From: Rhodobacteraceae bacterium UBA3069
GTDB lineage: Bacteria; Pseudomonadota; Alphaproteobacteria; Rhodobacterales; Rhodobacteraceae
Assembly: GCA_002366795.1 (NCBI GenBank)
Contig: DFBX01000071.1
Coordinates: forward strand, 1 to 64,000
Direction: 5' to 3'
DNA length: 64,000 nt
Within the stretch, counting starts at the first letter, position 1; each line of letters starts with the position of its first letter. The position numbers and the translations under genes were made by a program. The notes under the pieces are model-generated. The model was not told the origin of the DNA. It saw nothing but the letters and a program-made list of their open reading frames with translations, and did no database searches. Positions 52,783 through 62,429 of the stretch are shown here, piece by piece.

Positions 52783-54093
52783 CTAGAGCACGTAGCGGCT
52801 TAGGTCTGCGGATTTCATCAGCTCTCCAAGGTTTTCATCGACGAAACCGGCATCCACGGTCACGGCCTGCCCGGCGCGGTCGGGCGCGGCAAAGGACAGT
52901 TCCTCGAACACACGTTCCATAACGGTGTAAAGTCGGCGCGCACCGATGTTTTCGACTGAGCGGTTCACCTCGGCGGCGATCTTGGCCAGCGCGGCGATGC
53001 CTTCGGGGGTGAAGGTCACGGTCACATCCTCGGTTCCCATCAGGGCGGTGTATTGCAGGGTAAGCGCGTTGTCGGTTTCGGTCAGGATGCGAACAAAATC
53101 ATCCTCGGTCAGGGGTTGCAGTTCCACGCGGATCGGCAGGCGACCCTGCAATTCGGGCAACAAGTCCGACGGTTTGGCAATGTGGAACGCGCCCGATGCA
53201 ATGAACAGGATGTGATCGGTTTTGACCGGCCCGTGCTTGGTGGACACGGTCGTGCCTTCGATCAGGGGCAGCAGGTCGCGCTGCACGCCTTCGCGGGACA
53301 CATCGCCGCCACGGGCTTCTTGCCGGGCGCAGACCTTGTCGACTTCATCAAGGAACACGATGCCATTCTGTTCAACCGCCTCCAGCGCGGCCTTGTTCAC
53401 GGTTTCGTCGTCCAGCAGTTTGTCTGCCTCTTCCGAAATCAGCAATCCATAGCTTTCGGCCACCGTCATCTTGCGGCGCACAGTGCGCCCGCCCATGGCT
53501 TTTCCGAAAAGATCACCCAGGTTCATCATGCCCATCTGGCTGCCCGGCTGGCCGGGAACATCGAACATGCCGCCCATCGGGTTGGAGGTATCAGCCAGGT
53601 CCAGTTCGATCACGGTATTGTCCAGATCACCATCCTTCAGCTTGCGGCGGAAGGTTTCGCGGGTTCCTTCGCGGGCGTCCTTTCCAGCGATGGCTTCGAT
53701 CACGCGATCCTCGGCGGCCTGATGGGCGCGGGCTTTAACATCCTCGCGCATATGCTCGCGCGTCATTGCGATGGCGCTGTCCACCAGATCACGGATGATC
53801 TGTTCCACGTCGCGGCCGACATAGCCCACCTCGGTGAATTTGGTCGCCTCGACCTTGATGAACGGCGCGCGGGCCAGTTTCGCCAGCCGGCGGGATATTT
53901 CGGTTTTGCCAACGCCGGTCGGCCCGATCATCAGGATGTTCTTGGGGTACACCTCGTCGCGCAGGTCCGCGGACAGCTGCTTGCGCCGCCAGCGATTGCG
54001 CAGGGCGACGGCCACGGCACGCTTGGCGTCCTTCTGGCCGATGATGAAACGATCAAGTTCGGATACAATTTCGCGCGGGGTCAGGTCGGTCAT
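52783..54093 (-). CDS. hslU: ATP-dependent protease ATPase subunit HslU
   Basis: AAA+ unfoldase of the HslVU protease. 436 residues: Walker A ILMIGPTGVGKTEISRRLAK, the GYVGRDVEQIIRDL pore region, the intermediate I-domain, Walker B NGIVFLDEVDKVCARQEARG, and the C-terminal tail SADLSRYVL that inserts into HslV. Overlaps the hslV end as ATGA. Confidence 0.97.
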   Translation of the reverse strand: MTDLTPREIVSELDRFIIGQKDAKRAVAVALRNRWRRKQLSADLRDEVYPKNILMIGPTGVGKTEISRRLAKLARAPFIKVEATKFTEVGYVGRDVEQIIRDLVDSAIAMTREHMREDVKARAHQAAEDRVIEAIAGKDAREGTRETFRRKLKDGDLDNTVIELDLADTSNPMGGMFDVPGQPGSQMGMMNLGDLFGKAMGGRTVRRKMTVAESYGLLISEEADKLLDDETVNKAALEAVEQNGIVFLDEVDKVCARQEARGGDVSREGVQRDLLPLIEGTTVSTKHGPVKTDHILFIASGAFHIAKPSDLLPELQGRLPIRVELQPLTEDDFVRILTETDNALTLQYTALMGTEDVTVTFTPEGIAALAKIAAEVNRSVENIGARRLYTVMERVFEELSFAAPDRAGQAVTVDAGFVDENLGELMKSADLSRYVL

Positions 54094-54647
54094 TTGCTAA
54101 TGCTCTCCACGGTCAGTTTGCCGTTGGTGTAAACGCAGATGTCGGATGCGATGGCCATGGCGTCACGGGCGACGGTTTCTGCGTCCTTGTCGCTGTCTAT
54201 CATGGCGCGGGCAGCGGCGAGGGCATAGTTCCCGCCCGATCCGATCGCGGCCACGTCATGTTCCGGCTCCAGCACGTCGCCCGCGCCGGTGATGACGTAA
54301 AGTTCGGCCCCGTCGGTGACGATCAGCATCGCCTCCAGCTTTTGCAGGTATTTGTCGGTGCGCCAGTCCTTTGCCAGTTCAACCGAGGCACGCTGAAGCT
54401 GTCCCGGCGTTGCCTCCAGCTTGGATTCCAGCCGTTCCAGCAGGGTAAAGGCATCGGCGGTGGAGCCAGCAAAGCCACAAACCACATCATAGCCGCCGGG
54501 CGACAGGCGACGTACCTTGCGGGCGGTACCTTTGATCACCGTCTGGCCAAGGGAAACCTGGCCATCGCCCGCCACAACGACCTGCCCGCCTTTGCGAACG
54601 CCGATGATGGTGGTGCCGTGCCAGCCGGGGAATTGTTCTTGGCTCAT
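54090..54647 (-). CDS. hslV: ATP-dependent protease peptidase subunit HslV
   Basis: Threonine protease chamber of HslVU. 185 residues from ATG 54647. After MSQEQFPGWHG the mature chain should start with catalytic Thr12 (TTIIGVRKGGQVVVAGDGQV). Further typical parts are GFAGSTADAFTLLERLESKL and AAIGSGGNYALAAARAM. The frame stays open 54 codons upstream into the promoter gap. Divergent from the glycosyltransferase-like gene. Confidence 0.97.
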   Translation of the reverse strand: MSQEQFPGWHGTTIIGVRKGGQVVVAGDGQVSLGQTVIKGTARKVRRLSPGGYDVVCGFAGSTADAFTLLERLESKLEATPGQLQRASVELAKDWRTDKYLQKLEAMLIVTDGAELYVITGAGDVLEPEHDVAAIGSGGNYALAAARAMIDSDKDAETVARDAMAIASDICVYTNGKLTVESISK

Positions 54648-54673
54648 GGGGCGCTCCTTCTTACTCCCGCCCT

Positions 54674-54702
54674 TTATGGAACTCCATGGCGCGAGGCACA
54701 AG
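54674..54702 (-). promoter_or_regulatory. Possible RpoH (heat-shock sigma) promoter for hslVU
   Basis: Minus-strand CTTGTG (54702-54697) and TTCCATAAA around 54681-54673, 15-17 bases apart, resemble the alphaproteobacterial RpoH pattern (CTTG ... CCATNT). The position fits a heat-shock operon start about 40 bases before the hslV ribosome site, but the match is loose. Confidence 0.35.
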
Positions 54703-54746
54703 TGCGGGGCTTGCCCAGCCTTGCCGCCAAGGGCTAACTGGCGGGT

Positions 54747-55646
54747 ATGAGCAAGCTGACCTTTTACCTGGACGACGGGCTGCGCCAAAGCGCCGAGGCA
54801 GGGCGTCACAATTTCCTGAACAAGGTGGCCGGGGTCGCGCGAGCGGCGGGTTGGGCGGTGGAATACGCGGGAAATTCAGTTCAAGAGCGGTTGGGAAGTG
54901 CGGCGCGCGAGGGCTATGCCATGTTTCACATGGACGAGCCGACCCATGACCGCGCCCTGACCTGTCGCCGCGTCTATTACTACCCGTTCTGGGGGATCGA
55001 ACCGACGGGCAAGCGGTGGGATTGGCATGTAGCGCGGACGCCATTCGATGGCGATGTGCCGCGGCGCGAGGCGGACGGGTTTTACCACCGCTGGCGTGAT
55101 AAGCTGTTCTCTGATGCGGACGGCGCTGTGCGCGGCGATTTCGTTTACGTGCCCTTGCAGGGGCGGCTGCTGGATCACCGTTCGTTTCAGGCCTGTTCAC
55201 CCTTACGGATGATCGAGGAGGTGCTGGCCCATGACCCGCGCGAGGTAGTGGCGACCCTGCACCCGAACGAGAACTATTCAGACGACGAAATGCAGGCGCT
55301 GGAGGAATTGGCCGAACGCAACCCGCGCCTGACCCTGCGCATGGGCGGGATGGAGGCGTTGCTGAAGGATTGCGATTTCGTGGTCACGCAAAATTCCAGC
55401 GCCGCGTTCAACGGGATGTTTTTTGACAAACCGATGGTGCTTTTCGGCAAGGTGGATTTTCATCACATCGGCGCGAATGTATCAGCGCAGGGTGTGGCGG
55501 GGGCATTTGATGCGGTGCGCGGGATGCGGCCCGATTACGCCGGATACTTGTGGTGGTTCTGGCAGAAAATGTCGGTTAATGCGGGGCGGGACCATGCCGA
55601 GCGGCAGATCGCAGATGCCATGCGACGCGCGGGTTGGCCGGTATAG
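54747..55646 (+). CDS. KpsC/KpsS-like glycosyltransferase candidate
   Basis: 299 residues without signal peptide. The C-terminal half resembles GT-B capsule-polysaccharide (Kdo-transferase) enzymes: YVPLQGRLLDHRSFQACSPL, then VVATLHPNENYSDDEMQALE, and the late acceptor/nucleotide-site run DFVVTQNSSAAFNGMFFDKP followed by MVLFGK. The N-terminal half (MSKLTFYLDDGLRQSAEAGR) is not familiar to me. No other capsule or LPS gene is nearby. Family assignment is by motif reading only, and the sugar transferred is unknown. Confidence 0.6.
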   Translation: MSKLTFYLDDGLRQSAEAGRHNFLNKVAGVARAAGWAVEYAGNSVQERLGSAAREGYAMFHMDEPTHDRALTCRRVYYYPFWGIEPTGKRWDWHVARTPFDGDVPRREADGFYHRWRDKLFSDADGAVRGDFVYVPLQGRLLDHRSFQACSPLRMIEEVLAHDPREVVATLHPNENYSDDEMQALEELAERNPRLTLRMGGMEALLKDCDFVVTQNSSAAFNGMFFDKPMVLFGKVDFHHIGANVSAQGVAGAFDAVRGMRPDYAGYLWWFWQKMSVNAGRDHAERQIADAMRRAGWPV

Positions 55647-55678
55647 GCGCCTCCGGCGGGAGTATTTTCGGCAAAATG

Positions 55679-55710
55679 AAAGGCCGGGGTGGTTTATTCC
55701 CCCGGCCTTT
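55679..55710. terminator. Rho-independent terminator between the glycosyltransferase-like gene and trxA
   Basis: AAAGGCCGGGG pairs with CCCCCGGCCTTT across a short loop (GGTTTATT). The stem's own T-run ends on either strand in weak U-rich sequence (CCTTTCGCATTT; CCTTTCATTTTG). It lies 32 bases after the plus-strand stop and 23 bases after the trxA stop. Confidence 0.75.
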
Positions 55711-55733
55711 CGCATTTCGATGATCCGTGCCGA

Positions 55734-56054
55734 TCAGATCGAGTCGTTGATCCAGCTTTGCAGCGCGGCTTTGGGTGCGGCACCGGCGCGGTTCGAAACA
55801 ACTTGACCGTCCTTGAAGATGAACAGTGCGGGGATACCGCGCACGCCCATGGCGGCGGCCGCGTTCGGGTTGCTGTCGACATCGACTTTGACGACTTTGA
55901 CCTTGCCTTCGTATTCGGCGGACAGCTCTTCTAGTGCCGGGCCGATTTGTTTGCACGGACCACACCATTCGGCCCAGAAATCCACCACAACGGGGATGTC
56001 GGAATTTTTCACTTCGGCGTCGAAGGTATCGTCGGTGACTGCGACCGTGGCCAT
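55734..56054 (-). CDS. trxA: Thioredoxin
   Basis: General disulfide reductase. 106 residues: VVDFWAEWCGPCKQIGPALE with redox pair Cys31 and Cys34, and the cis-Pro in GVRGIPALFIFKDGQVVSNR. Cytoplasmic, no signal. Starts 67 bases after addA on the same strand. Confidence 0.97.
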   Translation of the reverse strand: MATVAVTDDTFDAEVKNSDIPVVVDFWAEWCGPCKQIGPALEELSAEYEGKVKVVKVDVDSNPNAAAAMGVRGIPALFIFKDGQVVSNRAGAAPKAALQSWINDSI

Positions 56055-56121
56055 GGGGTTTCTCCTGAATGATGGCAGCGTTTTTGCTTATGCCGGAATC
56101 TATGGCCCGCGCCTTGGGGCG

Positions 56122-59100
56122 TCAAGGCTGCGCGGCGCGGTGTAACGCCTCGGTGATAAGTGCCGTGGGTAGGGGCATCAGTTGGGCACCGCGTGTCCAG
56201 AGGATTGCGGTGTCGATGGTTTTGCCCGGGAAGATTTGCGCCAGCGCATGCGCATAGGCCCCCATCTGGCGCAGGATTCCGTCGGGCACTTGGTCGGGCC
56301 TGTCCGGCACAGTCGTGTTGGTTTTGAAATCCACGGCGGTCACTTTTTCCGGCGTCACGATAAGCCGGTCGATCGTGCCATGAACGCGCCTGTCTAGCGC
56401 GTCCAAATGGGCGGTGACGGCGACCTCTGCCAGTGCATCAGGGTCGAAAACCGGGGCCAGCGCCGGGCTGTTCAGGCATTGCGTTGCCTCCAGCAAGAGC
56501 GGCTCCAACTCGGCTGAGTCGGCGCGGTCTTCGCCCTGCGACAGCAAGGTCGCGGCAAGATCGGGCCAGGTGGCGGCGGGGGTGGTTGGCAAATGTTCCA
56601 GCAGGCGGTGGATAAGGCGGCCGCGACGCTTGGCGGCGTCTTCCTCCAAGCCTTCGCCGGGCAGCGCCTTGGCCCCGCCCAGATCCGAGGGGCTCAGCGT
56701 GCCTTTTGCGGCAACGGGCGCAGGGCAGGTTTGGTACAGATGCGGCGGAACAGTGACTTTTTCTTCTGATGTGCCCGTGACCCTGACAAGCGGCGCATCG
56801 GTCCAGTCGCCGTTTTCAAGCCGCTGCCCCTGGCCGAAAGGAAAGGCAAAAGGCTGTGCGCCGGCATGGACCATGGCGGCGCTGACCTTTTCATACCAGC
56901 TTTCGCCATCCTTCCCCAATTTGCCCGAAGCGGCGATGATCAGCCATTTTTCGGCGCGGGTGAGGCCGACGTAAAGCAACCGGTCACGTTCGGCACGCTG
57001 ACTGTCGCGCCATGTTTCAAGCGCGGGCGTCAGTGCATCGGGCATATCGGCCGAAGCTGGTTTCCAAATGGGTTTCCCATCCAGTTCAAGCACTTGCCCT
57101 TTGTGCGTCAGGCTGCGCTGGGCTGTGTCCGGCAGAATGACGATGGGTGCCTCCAGCCCCTTTGCGCCATGCACGGTCATCACGCGGATGCGGTTGCCGG
57201 CGCTGTCCATCTGGCGCTTGATTTCAAGCTCGTCGGTTTCCATCCAGATCAGGAATCCGGTCAGCGAGGGGATGGAACTGCGCTCGTATGCAAGGGCTTG
57301 GGACAGGAAGGCATTTATGCCGTCCTCTGCTTCGGTCCCCAGTCGGGCAAGAAGTTTACATCGCCCATCGTGACGGGTCAGGATGCGTTCCAGCAGGTCA
57401 TACGGGCGCAAGTAATCGGTGTCCTTGCGTAGATCGTCCAGCACGGCCAGCGTGTCGGGGTGATCGGCGCGCCTGTCGCGCAGAACCTGCCACAGATAAC
57501 GGCCGCCCCGGTCCTTCGCGAGGGTGAAAAGCTGTTGTTCGGTCCATCCGAACAGGGGTGATTTCAGTGTGACAGCCAGCGAGTAGTCATCTTCGGGCGT
57601 GGCAAGGAAAGACATCAGGGCGGCCAGATCGCGCACCGCCAGTTCCGCCCCCACTTTCAGCCGGTCGGCACCAGCGATGTCCAGCTGCGCCTCTTTGCAG
57701 GCGCGGATGATTTCGTGGAAAAGCGGCGAACGGCGCTGCACCAGAATAAGGAAATCGCCGGGCTGCACGGGACGGCGTTGATATTCGCCGGAATGACCGA
57801 TTTCCGCTGGAATAGTCACCTCATCGTCGATCATATGCTTGATCTGCGCGGCGATCCGATTGGCAAGGATCACGTTGTGATGATGCTGGGACAGCCGATC
57901 GACGGGCGTATCCCAATCATCTTCGTCCTCGGGTGATTCGACCTTCTCGACCAAGGGCCACAAATCCACACGACCGGGCATTCTGTCCTTGAATGCCCTG
58001 TGCCCCGAACGGTCGTTGAAGCCCGAGGCTTCGCACCCCTCGAAAACCTTGTCTACCAAGGTCAGAACGGACGTGGCCGAGCGGAAGGAATAGGCCAGTT
58101 CCATATCCTGAAGCGGGGAATTGGTGGCCGCAAGCCGTTCGGAAAATTCGCCCTTCATCCGGTCGAATTCCCGTGGATCGGCACCTTGGAACGAATAGAT
58201 CGACTGTTTCTTGTCGCCCACCACGAAAATCGTGCGGGGGGTATCGGCGCGCGCGCCTTCCCCGCTGGTAAATTCCTGCGCCAGAAGTTCGATCACCTTC
58301 CATTGGGCGGGGCTGGTGTCTTGCGCCTCGTCCACAAGAATGTGGTCAATGCCGCCATCCAGCCGGTACAGCACCCATTGCGCGACGCCCTGATCCGTTA
58401 AAAGGTCGCGTGCCTTGTAAATCAGGTCGTCGAAATCCAGCCAGCCGCGCTGTTGTTTGCGCGCTTCGTATTCGGGCAGGAAAACGCGGGCGAAATCGTG
58501 CAGGGCCGCCGTTTTTTCGGCGGCCATCAGGGCAAGACGGCGTTTGCGGCTGTCTTCGACACGCAGCATCAGCGGTTCGATCCTGTCCATCAGGTCGGGG
58601 TGGGCTTTCTGGGTCGCTTTGGTAGGAACAGAGCCTACCTTGGCGCAAAACGGCTCTTTCGCACCCGAGCCTGTCAGGAAAACGCTTTCCAGAACCGGCA
58701 GGGCGGACAAGGTGCCAACCCTTGCGGGCATCAGTTTTTCGGCGTTCTTGTTGTCGGTCGATCCGCCCGTGCGCATGGCCGCGATCAGACGCGCCAGATC
58801 CTCTTCCTCGGTGCCAAGGAAAACCTCGGACAGCAATTGCGCCTGATCGTAATCGCCGGGCAATCCCAGCGCCTCTGCCACCTCGGACCGGCGAAGCGGG
58901 TTTGCAAAGCTGGTGCGGTGGCCGGTGATGGCACCCGTCAAGGCGGCGAAATCATCGCCGGTGAAATGCTGGGCCACACGTTCCAACACATTGCGCTGTG
59001 GGCTGCGGGCAATTTCCTGCACGATTTCAGCCTGCATGAGGGTGGCTGCGCGCTCCTCCATTTCGGCGAACTGGGGCGAGACCTGCGCCTCCAGCGGGAA

Positions 59101-59499
59101 GCGCCGTAGCAGAGCCGAGCAGAAAGAGTGGATCGTCTGGATCTTCAGACCACCCGGCGCCTCAATCGCGCGGGCGAACAGTGTGCGCGCATTCCGCAAG
59201 GATAGGCTCTGAATCGGGCCGGGAATGCCCAGATCTTCAAGCGCCGCCATCAGCTTGTCATCGTCCAGCATGGCCCATTCGCCCAGCCGCTTGAACAGCC
59301 GGTTTTGCATCTCGCTGGCGGCGGCCTTGGTATAGGTCAGGCACAGGATATGCTGGGGCTGCACCCCTTCCAGCAACAAGCGGGCCACCCGGTCCGTCAA
59401 AACGCGGGTCTTGCCAGAGCCTGCGTTGGCCGACAGCCAAGTGGAGCGGGTCGGTTGTGCGGCATCGACCTGCGCCTGTGTCGCGTCATTGCGGATCAT
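56122..59499 (-). CDS. addA: Double-strand break repair helicase AddA
   Basis: Helicase-nuclease subunit of AddAB, the RecBCD counterpart of alphaproteobacteria. 1,125 residues from ATG 59499, which overlaps the addB stop as ATGA. UvrD-type helicase motifs: Walker A LSANAGSGKTRVLTDRVARL, YTKAAASEMQNRL, LVDEAQDTSPAQWKVIELLA, VVGDKKQSIYSFQGADPREF, and VMTVHGAKGLEAPIVILPDT. The C-terminal nuclease motif is KVTAVDFKTNTTVPDRPDQV. Confidence 0.96.
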   Translation of the reverse strand: MIRNDATQAQVDAAQPTRSTWLSANAGSGKTRVLTDRVARLLLEGVQPQHILCLTYTKAAASEMQNRLFKRLGEWAMLDDDKLMAALEDLGIPGPIQSLSLRNARTLFARAIEAPGGLKIQTIHSFCSALLRRFPLEAQVSPQFAEMEERAATLMQAEIVQEIARSPQRNVLERVAQHFTGDDFAALTGAITGHRTSFANPLRRSEVAEALGLPGDYDQAQLLSEVFLGTEEEDLARLIAAMRTGGSTDNKNAEKLMPARVGTLSALPVLESVFLTGSGAKEPFCAKVGSVPTKATQKAHPDLMDRIEPLMLRVEDSRKRRLALMAAEKTAALHDFARVFLPEYEARKQQRGWLDFDDLIYKARDLLTDQGVAQWVLYRLDGGIDHILVDEAQDTSPAQWKVIELLAQEFTSGEGARADTPRTIFVVGDKKQSIYSFQGADPREFDRMKGEFSERLAATNSPLQDMELAYSFRSATSVLTLVDKVFEGCEASGFNDRSGHRAFKDRMPGRVDLWPLVEKVESPEDEDDWDTPVDRLSQHHHNVILANRIAAQIKHMIDDEVTIPAEIGHSGEYQRRPVQPGDFLILVQRRSPLFHEIIRACKEAQLDIAGADRLKVGAELAVRDLAALMSFLATPEDDYSLAVTLKSPLFGWTEQQLFTLAKDRGGRYLWQVLRDRRADHPDTLAVLDDLRKDTDYLRPYDLLERILTRHDGRCKLLARLGTEAEDGINAFLSQALAYERSSIPSLTGFLIWMETDELEIKRQMDSAGNRIRVMTVHGAKGLEAPIVILPDTAQRSLTHKGQVLELDGKPIWKPASADMPDALTPALETWRDSQRAERDRLLYVGLTRAEKWLIIAASGKLGKDGESWYEKVSAAMVHAGAQPFAFPFGQGQRLENGDWTDAPLVRVTGTSEEKVTVPPHLYQTCPAPVAAKGTLSPSDLGGAKALPGEGLEEDAAKRRGRLIHRLLEHLPTTPAATWPDLAATLLSQGEDRADSAELEPLLLEATQCLNSPALAPVFDPDALAEVAVTAHLDALDRRVHGTIDRLIVTPEKVTAVDFKTNTTVPDRPDQVPDGILRQMGAYAHALAQIFPGKTIDTAILWTRGAQLMPLPTALITEALHRAAQP

Positions 59500-62429
59500 G
59501 TCAGATCCTCCGGGTTGGAAGGGTCGGTTTCGTCCCATTCACCAAACCGCGACAGCTGGTCATAGCGCGATCCGTATGCGTCCTTGAACATCGACCGCCG
59601 CGCGGTGAATCCGTTAGCCGGGTCTTGATAGTGGCGGATCAGATCCTTGAAACGCGACCATGTCTCTTGCCATGACTGTTCGTCCAGCGGGGCATCGACG
59701 ACATCCGTGTTGGCCCCCAGCCCGATGAAAGCAGCGCGCACCACATGGCCGGGGCCGATCTTTTCAAACCCGCCCTGTTCCAGCATCGCGGTTTGAAGCA
59801 GCAATTGTTTATCATACTCCTTTTGCTGCTTTTTCGTCGGGATAGAGCCTGTTTTGTAATCGTATAGCCGCAGCCCACCTTCCGCATCGCGGTCGATCCG
59901 GTCGGCCTTGGCCACCAGCGTCAACGGTGGGTCGGCAAGCGGCATTTCAGTTTTGATTTCGGTCTCGATACGGGCGGTGAAGGCTTGCCGTTCTTGCTCG
60001 TCGCGCAGGAATATCGGTGCGATCCTTGCGATGCGGGCCCGCCAAAGCGTTGCAGCGTCCGGCCAGGGTACTTCCTTTTCCAGACGGGGCAGGGCGACCT
60101 GCATCAGGTGTTCTTCGGTCAACAGGTCGGGATCGCGGGTCACGTCATTTACGAAGGCTTCCATGATATCGTGAATGACGTTCCCCCGCAGCAGGGCGTC
60201 CGGGGCTTTCATCAGAGAATCCAGTGGGTTAAGCTCAAGGATATGCCGTGCATAAATCGCATAGGGGTCGCGGATCAGCGTCTTGATTTCGGTCACTGAC
60301 AGGCGCGTGGGCCGATGCGTTGCGGGCGGGCGCGGCGACGGGCGTTTGGCAGCGGGCGTCGCGCCAGGTTCTTCAAGCGCGCGGGCAAGGGCCAGCCATT
60401 GCGATCCGCGGTTGCGCATCGCTGCCAGCGCGGTCTTTCCGCCTTGTTCGGGCAGACCGTCAAGCAGGTTCGTCAGCCGGTTCACCCAGCGGGACGCGAC
60501 GGTTTCGGCGTCCTCCGAACGGATCGACCGCGTCAGCCATACCTCGTTCGCGCCGATCGCCTGTTGGAAATCATGCGCCGACAGGCCGATGCGCCGTTCG
60601 GGCAATAACAGACCCGATTCCAGCCGCATTTGCCGGTTCATCCACGGGTCGGGGCTTGGCATTTCGGGCCATGTGCCCTCGTTCAGGCCGCCCAGGATCA
60701 ACAGGTCGGCACCCTGAACGCGCGCCTCCAGCGTGCCCCAGATCAGGATATTCGGATGCGGTTCCAGCATTTCGTGAACTTCGCCGCGCGACAGGATCGC
60801 GCCGAACAGGGCATCGTAATCGCGTGCGGTCATGTTGCCGCCAGCGTCTGCCTCGCGCTGCAATTCTGCGACGATCTTGGTGGCTTCGCGGCCCGGCTTG
60901 TCTTCCCAAAGCTGGCCGCTTCCGCTGGTTTGACCTGCGGCAATGCGTTCGGCCAGGGCAATATGGCCCGCGATCAGGTCGGGTAGGGGCTGCTCCCCGT
61001 CGATCGCTTGGTCGCAGAATTGCGCTATGACCCATTCTGCCCAGTCAGTCGCTTGCGGATCCTTCTGTCCGGACGCCCAGTTGCGCATCGAGTCAGGGGT
61101 TGGAAAGGGCGGCCCATTGCGGCGGATGTAAAGCTCAAGCTCGCGGGTCAGGCGCAGATGTGTGCCGCGGTCCTGACCGCTATGGGTCAGCGGATGCATC
61201 AACAGCGTCAAAAGCGTTTCTGCCGTTAATTCATGATGAAAAAGCTGACAGACATGGCGCAAGAAGCGGCCCGGCGCGGTCAGTTTCAGGGGAATACCGG
61301 CAGAGTCGTCGGGCAAGATATTCCAGCGGTCCAGCGCTGCGGTCACTTGCCGGGTCAGCATCCTGTCGGGTGTGATCAGCGCGGCGCTTGTGCCCTCCTC
61401 GGCCGCTTGCCGCAGGCGCAGCGCAATGGCCAGCGCCTCGTCCCGCTGGCTCGGCGCTTCGACGAGGGTCACATCGGCGCAGGCCATTTCGATGCCAGTC
61501 AGGTTCGGGCCTTCTTGCATCCATTGATCGGTCACGGGCGCGGGGCGCATGGCAAGGGAAACTAGCCGGTTTCGCGCCGGGTTAGGCACTGAATTAATGG
61601 TCCATTCACGCACATCTTGTCGCGTCAGACCAAGCCCTTTCATCAGTTTGTGAAAACGGAACTGTGGGTGATCCTCGGCGGTGAGCGCATCTTCTAGATC
61701 GTCCCAGCGGGATTCGGGCATATCGAAATCGAAGCCCGGTAGCACGATTGCGCCCTGTGGAAGTTTCGCAACGGCCTTCATCAGCTGCATCGTCGCGCCG
61801 CGAGAACCGGTAGAGCCAGCGACGATCACCGGATGCTGTGGCGGGGACTTGGCCCAACTGTCGGCCAGTCCTTCAATCACGCGGCGCTGACGGGTTTCGA
61901 TGTCCATCTCGACCCCGGCGGCGTCGAAATAATGCTGCACGATGCGCAAGAATTTCAGCGACCGGTCCCAGTGTTGCGAATGGCCCGATACATCCAGCGT
62001 CATCAACACATCGGGCGACACCCCTTCGCCTTGCATTTCGTCCATGAGGGCGGACAGGCTGTCGGCCAAATCATATAGCGCCGCCCGGGGGGCCAGATCA
62101 GGATCGCGTTCCAGCAGAGTTGCCACCAGCTGCGCCACCTCAAGCCGCCGGCGCAGCGGCGACACGGCGGGTGGGATATGCGCCAGATCAACATGCTCTC
62201 CCAGATCGGTGACAAGCATCACGCGGGGTAACAGCATCGCGGGGCCAGCATCGAACAGCGCGCGGATACGGCGCTGCATCCTGCGGGTGTTCACGATCAA
62301 CTGGACGCGCGCGATTTCTTCGGGGGGGCGGCCCTGAAATGACGAGGCCAGACCCTGAACCAGCGCAAAAGGGAAATCCGCGCCGGGCGGCAGGCCATAA
62401 ATGCGCGGCTTGGAGGACGGTTCAAACAT
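59496..62429 (-). CDS. addB: Double-strand break repair protein AddB
   Basis: Second subunit of AddAB. 977 residues, starting MFEPSSKPRIYGLPPGADFP. An inactivated helicase-like fold (ARVQLIVNTRRMQRRIRALF near the N-terminus) is followed by a RecB-type nuclease domain with GGLRLYDYKTGSIPTKKQQK. I see no cysteine at the position (IRDPYAIYARHILEL) where Bacillus-type AddB has an iron-sulfur ligand, so this form probably lacks the cluster. Overlaps murU by 8 bases and addA by 4. Confidence 0.93.
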   Translation of the reverse strand: MFEPSSKPRIYGLPPGADFPFALVQGLASSFQGRPPEEIARVQLIVNTRRMQRRIRALFDAGPAMLLPRVMLVTDLGEHVDLAHIPPAVSPLRRRLEVAQLVATLLERDPDLAPRAALYDLADSLSALMDEMQGEGVSPDVLMTLDVSGHSQHWDRSLKFLRIVQHYFDAAGVEMDIETRQRRVIEGLADSWAKSPPQHPVIVAGSTGSRGATMQLMKAVAKLPQGAIVLPGFDFDMPESRWDDLEDALTAEDHPQFRFHKLMKGLGLTRQDVREWTINSVPNPARNRLVSLAMRPAPVTDQWMQEGPNLTGIEMACADVTLVEAPSQRDEALAIALRLRQAAEEGTSAALITPDRMLTRQVTAALDRWNILPDDSAGIPLKLTAPGRFLRHVCQLFHHELTAETLLTLLMHPLTHSGQDRGTHLRLTRELELYIRRNGPPFPTPDSMRNWASGQKDPQATDWAEWVIAQFCDQAIDGEQPLPDLIAGHIALAERIAAGQTSGSGQLWEDKPGREATKIVAELQREADAGGNMTARDYDALFGAILSRGEVHEMLEPHPNILIWGTLEARVQGADLLILGGLNEGTWPEMPSPDPWMNRQMRLESGLLLPERRIGLSAHDFQQAIGANEVWLTRSIRSEDAETVASRWVNRLTNLLDGLPEQGGKTALAAMRNRGSQWLALARALEEPGATPAAKRPSPRPPATHRPTRLSVTEIKTLIRDPYAIYARHILELNPLDSLMKAPDALLRGNVIHDIMEAFVNDVTRDPDLLTEEHLMQVALPRLEKEVPWPDAATLWRARIARIAPIFLRDEQERQAFTARIETEIKTEMPLADPPLTLVAKADRIDRDAEGGLRLYDYKTGSIPTKKQQKEYDKQLLLQTAMLEQGGFEKIGPGHVVRAAFIGLGANTDVVDAPLDEQSWQETWSRFKDLIRHYQDPANGFTARRSMFKDAYGSRYDQLSRFGEWDETDPSNPEDLT

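Noticed and set aside
54919..54934. Third parS-like site
   Set aside because: ATGTTTCACATGGACG departs from the palindrome at several positions in the right half and lies in coding sequence far from parAB.
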